64,000 nucleotides of DNA, from assembly GCF_001544575.2 (NCBI RefSeq), contig NZ_FCNY02000011.1, positions 169,879 through 233,878 on the forward strand. The letters are read 5' to 3'. The notes under the pieces are model-generated. The model was not told the DNA's origin. It saw only the letters and a program-made list of their open reading frames with translations, and ran no database searches. The DNA comes from Caballeronia cordobensis (GTDB taxonomy: Bacteria; Pseudomonadota; Gammaproteobacteria; Burkholderiales; Burkholderiaceae). Both the position numbers and the translations under genes were made by a program. Of this stretch, positions 50,440 to 58,591 are shown piece by piece; the stretch's first letter is position 1; each line of letters opens with the position of its first letter.

Positions 50440-51570
50440 ATGAACTCGGTAGACAAGATTTTCGCCCCCGCGCTCGACCTCGACAACCGGCTCGCCGATG
50501 CCGTCACCTGGGAACATGGCGGCCGGCTTTGGCCAAGCAGCGAGCAGCAGACGCTGACGTGCTGCCGCGTCGTCGACGAAACGCACGACATCAAGAGCTT
50601 CGAATTCCGCACCGCCGACGGCCTGCCCGTGCGCTTCGAGCCGGGCCAGTTCATGACCGTATCGGCGACCGTGAACGGCCAGCGGGTCGAGCGCTGCTAC
50701 ACGATCTCATCGCCGCCGACGCGCCCGTTCCTCGTGTCGATCACGGTCAAGCGCGTACCGGGCGGAACGATGTCGAACTGGCTTCACGACAACATGAAGG
50801 CCGGCTGCGAACTGCGCGCCTACGGCCCGTCCGGCACCTTCACGCCGACCGCCGCGCCCGCGACGAAATCGCTGTATCTCTCGGCAGGCTCCGGCGTCAC
50901 GCCGCTGATGTCGATGACGCGCGCGAGCATCGATCTCGGTCTGAACCGCGACGTCATCTTCATCCATAGCGCGCGCACGCCCGCCGATATCGTGTTCCGT
51001 GAAGAACTCGCGCGGCTCGCGAAGCTGTCGCCGCGGCTGCGCGTGTTCTTCGTTTGCGAGGGCGTCGGCGACGAGTCGGACTGGCAGGGTCCGGTGGGCC
51101 GTCTCAGTCTGCAATTGCTGTCGCAGTGGGCGCCGGATTATCTGGAACGCGAAGTCTTCACCTGCGGCCCGGCGGGTTATATGAGCGCGGTGCGCGGCCT
51201 GCTTGCCGAAGGCGGTCACGATCCGGCGCGCTACCATCAGGAAAGCTTCGATATCACGGCGGATGTTGCGCCCGCGCCCGTCGCCGAGAAGGCCGAAACT
51301 GCCAGCGGAACCTTCACCGTCAAACTCTCGCGCTCGTCGAGGACGTTCACGATGAGCGCATCGGATACCGTGCTCTCGGCGGCGAAGAAAGCGGGCGTCG
51401 CGGTGGCGTCGTCGTGCAGCCAGGGCGTGTGCGGCACCTGCAAGACGAAGCTGCTCGAAGGCTCCGTCGACATGAAGCACAACGGCGGCATTCGCGAGCG
51501 CGAAGTGCAGAAGGGCTTTCGCCTGCTGTGCTGCAGCCGTCCGACCTCGGATCTCGTGCTGGAACTGTGA
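50440..51570 (+). CDS. FAD/2Fe-2S oxidoreductase (GbcB-like betaine demethylase reductase)
   Basis: A 376-residue three-domain reductase: FAD-binding barrel with RCYTISSPP, NAD(P)-binding domain with AGSGVTPLMSM and FTCGPAGYM, and a C-terminal plant-type ferredoxin with CSQGVCGTCKTKLLEG plus a distal Cys in LLCCSRP. This order is that of GbcB, which supplies electrons to the Rieske oxygenase GbcA for glycine betaine demethylation, and of the hybrid-cluster reductase Hcr. No GbcA-like gene is in the window, so the partner is elsewhere or different. A cupin gene follows nine bases later. Confidence 0.85.
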   Translation: MNSVDKIFAPALDLDNRLADAVTWEHGGRLWPSSEQQTLTCCRVVDETHDIKSFEFRTADGLPVRFEPGQFMTVSATVNGQRVERCYTISSPPTRPFLVSITVKRVPGGTMSNWLHDNMKAGCELRAYGPSGTFTPTAAPATKSLYLSAGSGVTPLMSMTRASIDLGLNRDVIFIHSARTPADIVFREELARLAKLSPRLRVFFVCEGVGDESDWQGPVGRLSLQLLSQWAPDYLEREVFTCGPAGYMSAVRGLLAEGGHDPARYHQESFDITADVAPAPVAEKAETASGTFTVKLSRSSRTFTMSASDTVLSAAKKAGVAVASSCSQGVCGTCKTKLLEGSVDMKHNGGIREREVQKGFRLLCCSRPTSDLVLEL

Positions 51571-51579
51571 GCTAGTCGC

Positions 51580-52188
51580 TTGAAACGTCCCGATAACATC
51601 GCGATTTATATCGGCATCGCCGAGGCGCTGTTTCAATCGGAGAAACTGCCCGAAGGTGGGCGCGCGCTCGCGGCGCGCGTGTTCGAGCGTCTGCGCACGC
51701 CATCGGACGACGGCGTGCGGCATCGCACGCGCTATCCCGCATGCGAGTGGCTCGACGCGGCGCTCGCTCCGTTCATCGCCGACGACACCGGCTTCGGCGC
51801 CGCCGCGCGCGCGATCAAGGCGCTGGAAGCCGATCTCGGATGGTCGCGGCGGTCATCCGGCGTGAATGGCAGCGACGGCTACACCGATGCCCACGTGCAC
51901 GGCATGATCTGCGGGCCCGGCGGCGCGGAAAGCCGCTACGACGTGCAACTCGGTTTCTCGCTGATGGTGCCGCATACGCGATATCCGGATCATAGTCATC
52001 CGCCGGAAGAGGCCTATGTGCTGTTCACGCCGGGCGAGTTCCGGCAGAACGGCGGCGAGTGGATCGATCCCGGAATGGGCGGCGGAATTCATAACGTGCG
52101 CAATAATCCGCACGCGATGAGGTCGGGGTCTGCGCCGTTTTTGGCGATCTGGTGTTTGTTGACGGGGGGATTAGACGTGGCGAAGTGA
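51580..52188 (+). CDS. DMSP-lyase-like cupin protein (DddQ/DddL-type)
   Basis: A 202-residue protein beginning at TTG 51580. The cupin metal site reads DHSHPPEEAY (H138, H140, E144, Y146), with further His at 171 and 178, the pattern of DddQ-type dimethylsulfoniopropionate lyases, which release dimethyl sulfide and acrylate. The helical N-terminal half also fits this family. Placed directly after a GbcB-like reductase, it points to onium compounds as substrates. Activity as a true DMSP lyase is not assured, since many family members act on unknown substrates. Confidence 0.75.
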   Translation: MKRPDNIAIYIGIAEALFQSEKLPEGGRALAARVFERLRTPSDDGVRHRTRYPACEWLDAALAPFIADDTGFGAAARAIKALEADLGWSRRSSGVNGSDGYTDAHVHGMICGPGGAESRYDVQLGFSLMVPHTRYPDHSHPPEEAYVLFTPGEFRQNGGEWIDPGMGGGIHNVRNNPHAMRSGSAPFLAIWCLLTGGLDVAK

Positions 52189-52192
52189 TGCG

Positions 52193-53998
52193 TCACACAG
52201 GCTCGCGAATCGATCGCTCGATCCTGATCCCATGCCGCTTCATCTTCGCGTACAGCGCGGGCTTCGACACTTGCAGCAGCTTCGCGCAATGCGTCACGTT
52301 GAAGCGGCACGCCTGTAAAGCGCTTTCGATCGCGACGCGCTCCGCTTCCTTCAACGACACCGGCTCGCCACGCTCAACGCTCACCCCACTGCCCGCCTGC
52401 GAAGCCACCGCGCCGTTTAAGAACGACGCCACATCCTCGATCTTTTCGCCCTCGTTGAAGTTGACGATCTTCTCCACGAGATTTTCGATCTCCCGCACAT
52501 TGCCCGGCCAGTCGTGCGCTTCGAGTTGCAGCAACGCCTTTTCAGCGATCTCCGGCGTCGGCTTGTGCATGCGCGTGCAGTAGCGTTCGAGAAAAAACGC
52601 CGCCATCGCGCGGATATCCTCGCGGCGCTCGCGCAGCGGCGGAATCGTGATTTCGATGACGTTGCAGCGATAGTACAGATCCTCGCGAAAGGTCTTCGCC
52701 ATCACCATCGACGCGAGGTCGCGATTGCTCGCGCAGATGATGCGCACATCGACGGGAATGCCGCGCGTATCGCCGATGCGCGTCACCTCGCGTTCCTGCA
52801 GGACGCGCAGCAGCTTCGCCTGCACATCGATGGGCAATTCCGAGATTTCGTCGAGAAACACCGTGCCGCCGTCGCCGGATTCGAACTTGCCGGGCCGCCC
52901 TTCGCGCGCCGCGCCCGTGAAGCTGCCGGGCGCGTGGCCAAACAGCTCGCTTTCGATCAGCGCATGCGGCAGCGCCGCGCAGTTGATCGCGATGAAAGGC
53001 TGGGCCGCGCGCGCGCTCGCGTTGTGGATCGCCTGCGCGAACACTTCCTTGCCGACGCCGCTCTCGCCCGACAGCAGCACGTTCGATGCGCCGCGCGCCG
53101 CCTTCTTCGCGGCATCGGCGGCGCGCTTCATGCCCGCGCTCGATCCGATCACGTTGTCGAAAGTAAAGCGCGCATGATTGCCCGCATAGCGCCCCGCCAT
53201 CCTGCGCACGCGCCGCATCTCGCGGAACGTGTTGACGACCGACACCACTTCGCCGCAGCGGTTCTTGATGGGAATGGCCGTGTCGAGCAGATGCAGATGA
53301 CGCGCGGGCGAATCGATGATCAGCTCGCGATCGACATACCCCACGCCCGTGCGGTAAATCGATCCGATGATCGGCTCGAAGTCGATCACCTCGTTGAGCG
53401 TCTTGCCGATGCTCGTCTTCGGATCGATGCCGAGAATGCGTCCCGCGACCGAGTTGACGTGCCGCAGCACATGGCCCTGCCCGACGACCATGAGCCCATC
53501 GCCGATATGATCGATGATCGCGCGCTGCTCTTCGACGAGCGTGTCGTAAGCGGCGAGATCGAAGGCGCTTTGCAGCAGCACGTCGAGGGTCGCGCCGAGC
53601 AGGGCGATCCACGGCGCGGGATTGGCGTCATCCGACGAAGCCGCACGCAACGCGACGAGAAACACGCGCCGTCCGTGCGCATCGACGCGCAGCGCGAACG
53701 CCCGCGCGCCTTGCAGCGGAATCGCCACGCAGCGCCCGTCCGATGCCGTAGCGGTCTCGGCAAGCTCCGCCAATCGATCGGACGCGCACTGCGCGAACAA
53801 CGCGTCGTCCACGGCATCGGCGCCTTCGAGCACATGGCCGCTGCGATCCAGCGTGAAGATGCACGCGTTTGCTTCGCGCGCCGCGAGACGGCGCGCATCG
53901 CGCCAGCGCGACGACGCGAGCGCGCTCTCCAGCGTGGCGATGTCGGGATCGAGCGCGACGGCGGCCATGTCTACCTGCGAACGGTCGGGTAACGGCAT
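52193..53998 (-). CDS. Sigma-54-dependent activator with PAS sensor (AcoR/NtrC class)
   Basis: About 601 residues: N-terminal GAF-like region (~1-160), PAS domain (~165-270, IIDHIGDGLMVVGQGHVLRH), AAA+ domain with Walker A GESGVGKE, loop L1 GSFTGA (consensus GAFTGA) and Walker B GGTVFLDEI, and a C-terminal Fis-type HTH (ALQACRFNVTHCAKLLQVSK). It activates RpoN promoters. A canonical -24/-12 promoter stands at 58468 before the thioesterase-CoA ligase operon that ends at 54047, so it is probably encoded at the end of the operon it controls. ATG 53968 with AGGTAG upstream is an alternative start. Confidence 0.93.
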   Translation of the reverse strand: MPLPDRSQVDMAAVALDPDIATLESALASSRWRDARRLAAREANACIFTLDRSGHVLEGADAVDDALFAQCASDRLAELAETATASDGRCVAIPLQGARAFALRVDAHGRRVFLVALRAASSDDANPAPWIALLGATLDVLLQSAFDLAAYDTLVEEQRAIIDHIGDGLMVVGQGHVLRHVNSVAGRILGIDPKTSIGKTLNEVIDFEPIIGSIYRTGVGYVDRELIIDSPARHLHLLDTAIPIKNRCGEVVSVVNTFREMRRVRRMAGRYAGNHARFTFDNVIGSSAGMKRAADAAKKAARGASNVLLSGESGVGKEVFAQAIHNASARAAQPFIAINCAALPHALIESELFGHAPGSFTGAAREGRPGKFESGDGGTVFLDEISELPIDVQAKLLRVLQEREVTRIGDTRGIPVDVRIICASNRDLASMVMAKTFREDLYYRCNVIEITIPPLRERREDIRAMAAFFLERYCTRMHKPTPEIAEKALLQLEAHDWPGNVREIENLVEKIVNFNEGEKIEDVASFLNGAVASQAGSGVSVERGEPVSLKEAERVAIESALQACRFNVTHCAKLLQVSKPALYAKMKRHGIRIERSIREPV

Positions 53999-54046
53999 CG
54001 AATATATCAGGACAAAATCGCGCCGCCCGACCTTGCGTGATGCGGC

Positions 54047-55180
54047 TCAGTCTTTCTGCGCAATCGCGGTCAGCGCGCCGCCGTTCAGCCGATACACGGT
54101 CACGGGCGCATCGACCCAGTCGCCGTTCGCATCGAACTTCACGGGACCGAGAATGCTGGAGAACGATTGATCGCGCAGCACCTTCACGAACACATCGGGC
54201 TTCGCCGATCCGGCCTTTTTCATCGCGTCGGCAACGACGAGCGTCGCGGCATAGAACGCGGGCGCGTAGGTATCGACATCGGCGCTGAACGCGCTCTTGA
54301 ATCTCGCGCGGAACGTCTTGCCGTCGGGGAGCGTGTCGAGCGGCGCACCGCCCTGCGCGCAGAACATGCGCTTGTCCGCGACGCCCGCGGAGAGCTTGTC
54401 GAACTCGGGCGAACAGATGCCGTCGCCGCCGACGAGCGTCGCGTTCACGCCCAACTCGCCCATCTGACGCGCGAGCGTCGCGGCCTGCGCATAGTAGCCG
54501 CCATAGAACACGACCTGAGGATTGCGCGACTTGATCTGCGTGAGAATGGCCTTGAAGTCGGTCGCCTTGTCCGTGCTGTACTCGCGCGCGACGATCTGCA
54601 AGCCCTCCTTCTGCGCGGTCTTGATGAACACGTCCGCGACGCCCGTGCCGTAGGCGGTGCGGTCGTCGATGACGGCGGCGCGCTCGGCGCCCAGCACTTT
54701 CTTCGCATAGACGGCCATGCGCCCGCCCATCACGTTGTCGTTCGTGGCCAGGCGAAACACGTACGGATAGCCGAGATGCGTGAGATCCGGATTCGAGGAG
54801 GCGCCCGTCATCATCACGACTTTCGCATCGTTGTAGATGCGCGCCGCCGGAATGCTCACGCCCGAGTTGTAATGGCCGATGACGGCGGACACACCGTCGT
54901 CGACGAGCTTCTGCGCGACGTTCACGCCGACTTTCGGGTCGCCCTGATCGTCCATCGAAATCAGCTCGAATTTGACCGGCTTGCCCGCGATCGAAAAGCC
55001 CTTCGCGTTCAGTTCGTCGATGGCGAGGCGCACGCCGCGCTCGTCGTCCTTGCCGCTTTGCGCCGCGCTGCCCGTAAGCGGGCCCGCCACGCCGATCTTC
55101 ACCACTTCCTGCGCCTTCGCGACACTGCATAGCACCGTCGCGCATGCGATGAGCGTCATCGCCGTCTTCATCGGTTTCAT
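54047..55180 (-). CDS. Branched-chain-amino-acid-type ABC substrate-binding protein (LivK-like)
   Basis: A 377-residue periplasmic protein with signal peptide (MKPMKTAMTLIACATVLCSV, cleavage after AKA). The mature protein has the type-1 binding fold: VVKIGVAGPLTGSAAQSGKD, VSAVIGHYNSGVSIPAA, MMTGASSNPDL and FYGGYYAQAATLARQ. Members bind amino acids, amides or aromatic acids. No permease or ATPase genes follow, so it is an orphan or works with a shared LivHMGF. Its ATG overlaps the dehalogenase stop (ATGA). Confidence 0.9.
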   Translation of the reverse strand: MKPMKTAMTLIACATVLCSVAKAQEVVKIGVAGPLTGSAAQSGKDDERGVRLAIDELNAKGFSIAGKPVKFELISMDDQGDPKVGVNVAQKLVDDGVSAVIGHYNSGVSIPAARIYNDAKVVMMTGASSNPDLTHLGYPYVFRLATNDNVMGGRMAVYAKKVLGAERAAVIDDRTAYGTGVADVFIKTAQKEGLQIVAREYSTDKATDFKAILTQIKSRNPQVVFYGGYYAQAATLARQMGELGVNATLVGGDGICSPEFDKLSAGVADKRMFCAQGGAPLDTLPDGKTFRARFKSAFSADVDTYAPAFYAATLVVADAMKKAGSAKPDVFVKVLRDQSFSSILGPVKFDANGDWVDAPVTVYRLNGGALTAIAQKD

Positions 55181-55896
55181 CGTGTTTCTCCCGTCGCAGT
55201 GAATGACAGATTCTCCAGAACGTCCCGTACCGGCGACAGCGTGTCGAACTCGAAGTCCGGGCGCGGCTGCCACGTGCCGAGCGACTCCGCGCCGCGATTG
55301 ATCCACGCGACGGCCATGCCGAGCGGCTTCGCACCGTCGATGTCGGCCCAGCTCGCGAGCGAGCAATGCAGCACGTCGCGCGCGGGCAGCGCGAGGCGGT
55401 CGAGCGCGAGCGCGAAGATCGCTTGCGAAGGCTTGTAGGCCTGCGCCATTTCCGCGGTCGTCACATGCTCGAAGTAGCGCGTGAGCTGCGTGCGCCGCCA
55501 CAGGTCGCTGTCCATGTTGGTGATCGGCATCAGCGGATAGCGCGACGCGGCCCAGTCGAGAAACGGCTCCGCGTCCGCATGCGCCGGCGACGCCTCGACG
55601 AGATGCGCGAGGAACAGCTCGGTGAGCGCGTCCATCGCGTGGCCCCGGCGCGCGCCCGGCCAGCGAGTATCGAGCACGGCTGCGAGCGCCTCCTCGGCGA
55701 CATCGCGATAACGCGCGTACGCTTGCCCGCGATACAGCCGCACGTTGCGGATGTCCCAGTCGAGATAGATGTCGAACATGGCATCGCCGGTTTCGATCGA
55801 CAGCCGCCGCAGCACTTCCGCCATGCCGAGCGTGCCGCCGCGATCGACATCCACGAGCGTGCCGAAGTAGTCGAAGGTCAATGCTTTCGGGTTCAT
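55177..55896 (-). CDS. HAD family hydrolase (2-haloacid dehalogenase type II-like)
   Basis: A 239-residue HAD protein with motif I FDYFGTLVD (nucleophile Asp), motif II PITNMDS, Lys in QAYKPSQAIFA and motif IV SLASWADIDGAKPLGM. The order matches type II L-2-haloacid dehalogenases, although many relatives are phosphatases. It overlaps both neighbours by four bases, so it is an integral operon member. Partners are a CoA ligase, a hydratase and a FlK-like thioesterase. Confidence 0.84.
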   Translation of the reverse strand: MNPKALTFDYFGTLVDVDRGGTLGMAEVLRRLSIETGDAMFDIYLDWDIRNVRLYRGQAYARYRDVAEEALAAVLDTRWPGARRGHAMDALTELFLAHLVEASPAHADAEPFLDWAASRYPLMPITNMDSDLWRRTQLTRYFEHVTTAEMAQAYKPSQAIFALALDRLALPARDVLHCSLASWADIDGAKPLGMAVAWINRGAESLGTWQPRPDFEFDTLSPVRDVLENLSFTATGETR

Positions 55897-56663
55897 CGCG
55901 CGGGCTCCTTTCTCGTGGCGAAGGCCTTGACGCGCTCGGCGGCGTCGGGATCGGCGAAGGCCTCGATGGTCGCGTCGAATTCCAGTTCGAGACTGCGCGA
56001 AAGCGTGTTCGTGAGATCGGCGGTCACGAGCCGCTTCAGGCGCGCGATCGATGTCTGCGAGCGTGTGGCGATGTGCGCCGCGAGCGTCATCGCCGTGTCG
56101 AGCATCGCATCGCGCGGCACGACGCGGTTGACGAGCCCCATCGACAAAAGCGCCTGCGCGCTCTGGCGCTCGCCGAGCAGCCACAGTTCCATCGCGCGCT
56201 GGTGGCCGATCGCCTGCGGCAGCAGATGCGTGACGCCGCCCGTCACGAACTGGCCCCACGCCATCTCCGGAAAGAACGCGACGAGATCGTCCGCGGCCAC
56301 GACGATGTCGCAATTGAGCATCCACTCGAAACCGCCGCCGACCGCAAAGCCGTGCACCGCGCCGACGACCGGCTTCGCGCCGAACATCAGATCGCGCGTG
56401 ATGCGTTGAATGCGTTCGATGTGGCTGCGGATGGTCGCGTCCGTCGCGCTCTGCTCGCCGAATTCCTTCAGATCGTCGCCGGCGCAGAACGCGCGGCCCG
56501 CACCGTTGAGCACGATCACGCGGCATGCGGCGTCCTCGTTCGCGCGTTGCAGCGCATCGTGCAGGTCGTCGAGCAGCACACCGCTGATCGCGTTCATGCG
56601 TTCGGGGCGATCGAGCGTCACGACGGCCACCGGTCCATCCATGCGTGTCTTCACGTAGCTCAT
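55893..56663 (-). CDS. Enoyl-CoA hydratase/isomerase
   Basis: A 256-residue crotonase-fold enzyme. Oxyanion-hole segments are GRAFCAGDDL and VHGFAVGGGFEW; both catalytic glutamates of hydratases are conserved, in GGGFEW and FFPEMAW. It should hydrate an enoyl-CoA produced after the CoA ligase in the next gene. It overlaps the HAD and ligase genes by four bases each. Confidence 0.9.
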   Translation of the reverse strand: MSYVKTRMDGPVAVVTLDRPERMNAISGVLLDDLHDALQRANEDAACRVIVLNGAGRAFCAGDDLKEFGEQSATDATIRSHIERIQRITRDLMFGAKPVVGAVHGFAVGGGFEWMLNCDIVVAADDLVAFFPEMAWGQFVTGGVTHLLPQAIGHQRAMELWLLGERQSAQALLSMGLVNRVVPRDAMLDTAMTLAAHIATRSQTSIARLKRLVTADLTNTLSRSLELEFDATIEAFADPDAAERVKAFATRKEPAR

Positions 56664-58003
56664 GCGGGCTCCTTGTCGATCCAGCGTGTCTTGCCTTCGG
56701 TGCGGGGAAAGTGCTCGAACGGAACCATCGTCACGGACGCGCTCGCGCCGATGCGCTCGCGCACGGCGGCTTCAATGCGCGCCGCCGCGTCCGGCCAGCG
56801 TTCGACGGGCAGGCCGTGCGCGGCTTCGACCGTCATCGCGACGCGGTCGTACGGGCCCGGCCCTTTCAACACGATGCGGAACATGCCCGACGCCCATTGC
56901 GGCAACGCTTCGACCGCGAGCCGCACCGCGCTCGGAAAGACGTTGACGCCGCGCACGTTGAACATGTCGTCGGTGCGGCCCGTCACGCGGAAGCGCCAGG
57001 CGCTGCGGCCGTCGGGGCCGGGATCGGTCGCGGTCACGGTGACGACATCGCGCGTGCGATAGCGCACGAGCGGCTGACATTGCTTGCGCAGATGCGTGCA
57101 GACGAGTTCGCCCGTCGTGCCCGCTTCGATGGGAAGTCGCGCGAGCGTTTCCGGATCGATGATTTCGGCGAACACCACGTCGGCCGCGTGATAGAGCAGG
57201 TCGTGGGTCCAGCCGGTCTGCCCGCCGAGAATGCTCAGCACTTCCGAAAGGCCGAAGTTCGCGTTGCGCACCTTGAAGCCCCATTTCTCTTCCATCGCGG
57301 CGCGCAACTCGGGATTGTCGAGACCGGCCTCGCCGCCGAAGAGCCCGAGCTTCAGCCCGAGATCGCGCGGCGCGGGGCCACCCGTTTCGCGCAACACCTG
57401 CTCGATGAGCGCCGGATACGACGGCGTGCACGAGATCGCGTTGATGCCGAGATTCAGGATCGAATCGATCAACAGCCGCGTGTTGCCTACGCCGAAGGGC
57501 ACGACCGTCGCGCCGGTCGCTTCGAGAATCGTGTGGTCGGTGAAGCCGCCCGTCCACATGCAGTAATTGAGGCAGTGGACGACGCGATCGTCGGGGCGCA
57601 GGCCCGCCGCCCACATCGAACGCGCGCCGACGCGGGCAATGTCGGCAGCATCGCGCGCGCTGTTCGCCAGAATCAGCGGCCGTCCGGTCGTGCCCGACGT
57701 GCGATGCAGCCGCGCGATGCCGCCTTCGCCGCACGCGACGTAATCGCCATACGGCGGCGCATTTTCCTGGCTCACGCGCAGTTCGTCCTTTTCGGTGAAG
57801 GGCATGTCCTGCAGCGTGTCGAGCGTGACGCCGTCGCGGCCGGTCCAGTGCGCGAGCTTCGTCCGGTAGAACGCGGACATCGCGCGCAGATACGGCCAGT
57901 GCGCGGCCCACAGCGCGTCCTGATGACGGCGCACGTCGGCGGGCGCGAGCGTTTCGAACGCTTCGTCGAAGAGCGCGCCGTGCGTCGGGGATTGTTCAGC
58001 CAT
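56660..58003 (-). CDS. Phenylacetate-CoA ligase-family AMP-binding enzyme
   Basis: A 447-residue adenylate-forming ligase of the PaaK type. It contains RLHRTSGTTGRPLI as P-loop-like core, LFGGEAGL, ANFGLSEV, and VRYRTRDVV then TGRTDDMFNVRGVNVFPSA near the C-terminal hinge. It activates an aromatic or other carboxylic acid to its CoA thioester with ATP. ATG 58003 is the start by homology. It lies 26 bases after the thioesterase gene. Confidence 0.9.
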   Translation of the reverse strand: MAEQSPTHGALFDEAFETLAPADVRRHQDALWAAHWPYLRAMSAFYRTKLAHWTGRDGVTLDTLQDMPFTEKDELRVSQENAPPYGDYVACGEGGIARLHRTSGTTGRPLILANSARDAADIARVGARSMWAAGLRPDDRVVHCLNYCMWTGGFTDHTILEATGATVVPFGVGNTRLLIDSILNLGINAISCTPSYPALIEQVLRETGGPAPRDLGLKLGLFGGEAGLDNPELRAAMEEKWGFKVRNANFGLSEVLSILGGQTGWTHDLLYHAADVVFAEIIDPETLARLPIEAGTTGELVCTHLRKQCQPLVRYRTRDVVTVTATDPGPDGRSAWRFRVTGRTDDMFNVRGVNVFPSAVRLAVEALPQWASGMFRIVLKGPGPYDRVAMTVEAAHGLPVERWPDAAARIEAAVRERIGASASVTMVPFEHFPRTEGKTRWIDKEPA

Positions 58004-58029
58004 GTGTGTTCTCTCGTCGTGTGCGGGGG

Positions 58030-58434
58030 TTATTCGGCGCGGCGGCGCTTCGCGGCGCGCGCCTCGATTGCGGACCGCTCGACGATCGCGCGGGCGTGAC
58101 TCGCCGTGCCGACTGGGCCACCTGGGTCGGACGCGGCGACATCGAACCAGTACAGCGCGCCTTCGATGCCGCGAAACGTGGCGGTCGCGGACACCTCGAC
58201 ACCGGGCGGCGTCGGCGCGAGATGATGCAGATGCGTCGTCACGCCGACGGACAGTTGCCCGTCGCCGACGGCATCGCGCAGCGCATCGGCACACGCTCGC
58301 TCGATCAACGCGAGCAGCGCGGGTGTGGACAGCACATCGGGATAGCGCTCGCCCGCGCCGCGCGCATGGGCGGACGCGAGGTCCTCGGACGTAACGGTGT
58401 GCGTGAGCGTGGCGGCTCGGCCTTTCTCGATCAT
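58030..58434 (-). CDS. Hot-dog thioesterase (fluoroacetyl-CoA thioesterase FlK-like)
   Basis: A 134-residue hot-dog protein. VLSTPALLALIERACADAL is the family helix and SVGVTTHLHHLAPTPPG the characteristic strand-turn with the His expected in FlK. It hydrolyses a CoA thioester, perhaps removing a dead-end or toxic acyl-CoA. It is the first gene of the operon, 34 bases downstream of a sigma-54 promoter. Confidence 0.85.
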   Translation of the reverse strand: MIEKGRAATLTHTVTSEDLASAHARGAGERYPDVLSTPALLALIERACADALRDAVGDGQLSVGVTTHLHHLAPTPPGVEVSATATFRGIEGALYWFDVAASDPGGPVGTASHARAIVERSAIEARAAKRRRAE

Positions 58435-58467
58435 GGACGGCTCCGGGTTGTCTGGAGCGCCATTAAT

Positions 58468-58482
58468 GCAAAGGCCGGGCCA
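58468..58482 (-). promoter_or_regulatory. Sigma-54 promoter of the thioesterase-CoA ligase operon
   Basis: On the minus strand TGGCCCGGCCTTTGC has GG-N10-GC and matches TGGCAC-N5-TTGC closely, with a consensus TTGC. Transcription would begin about 22 bases before ATG 58434. The operon carries its own candidate activator at 52193. Confidence 0.8.
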
Positions 58483-58490
58483 TGTGCGCG

Positions 58491-58513
58491 AAAGCCCCGT
58501 CTGGCGGGGCTTT
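58491..58513 (-). terminator. Hairpin after the alcohol dehydrogenase gene
   Basis: AAAGCCCCG and CGGGGCTTT form a perfect nine-base stem around five bases. It lies 78 bases after the end of the leftward dehydrogenase gene, just upstream of the sigma-54 promoter, and insulates the next operon. Only TTT follows the stem. Confidence 0.7.
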
Positions 58514-58591
58514 GCGGGTTGTCGTCAAGCTCGGAAAAGGCTGACCGGAAAGATTCTTGACGTTGCGATTCGAAACGGTCGTAGCGTCGCT

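Noticed and set aside
55893..58434. 4-chlorobenzoate dehalogenation operon (ligase, crotonase-fold dehalogenase, thioesterase)
   Set aside because: The crotonase-like enzyme keeps both hydratase glutamates rather than the Asp/His pair of 4-chlorobenzoyl-CoA dehalogenase, so the likeness is only in gene order.
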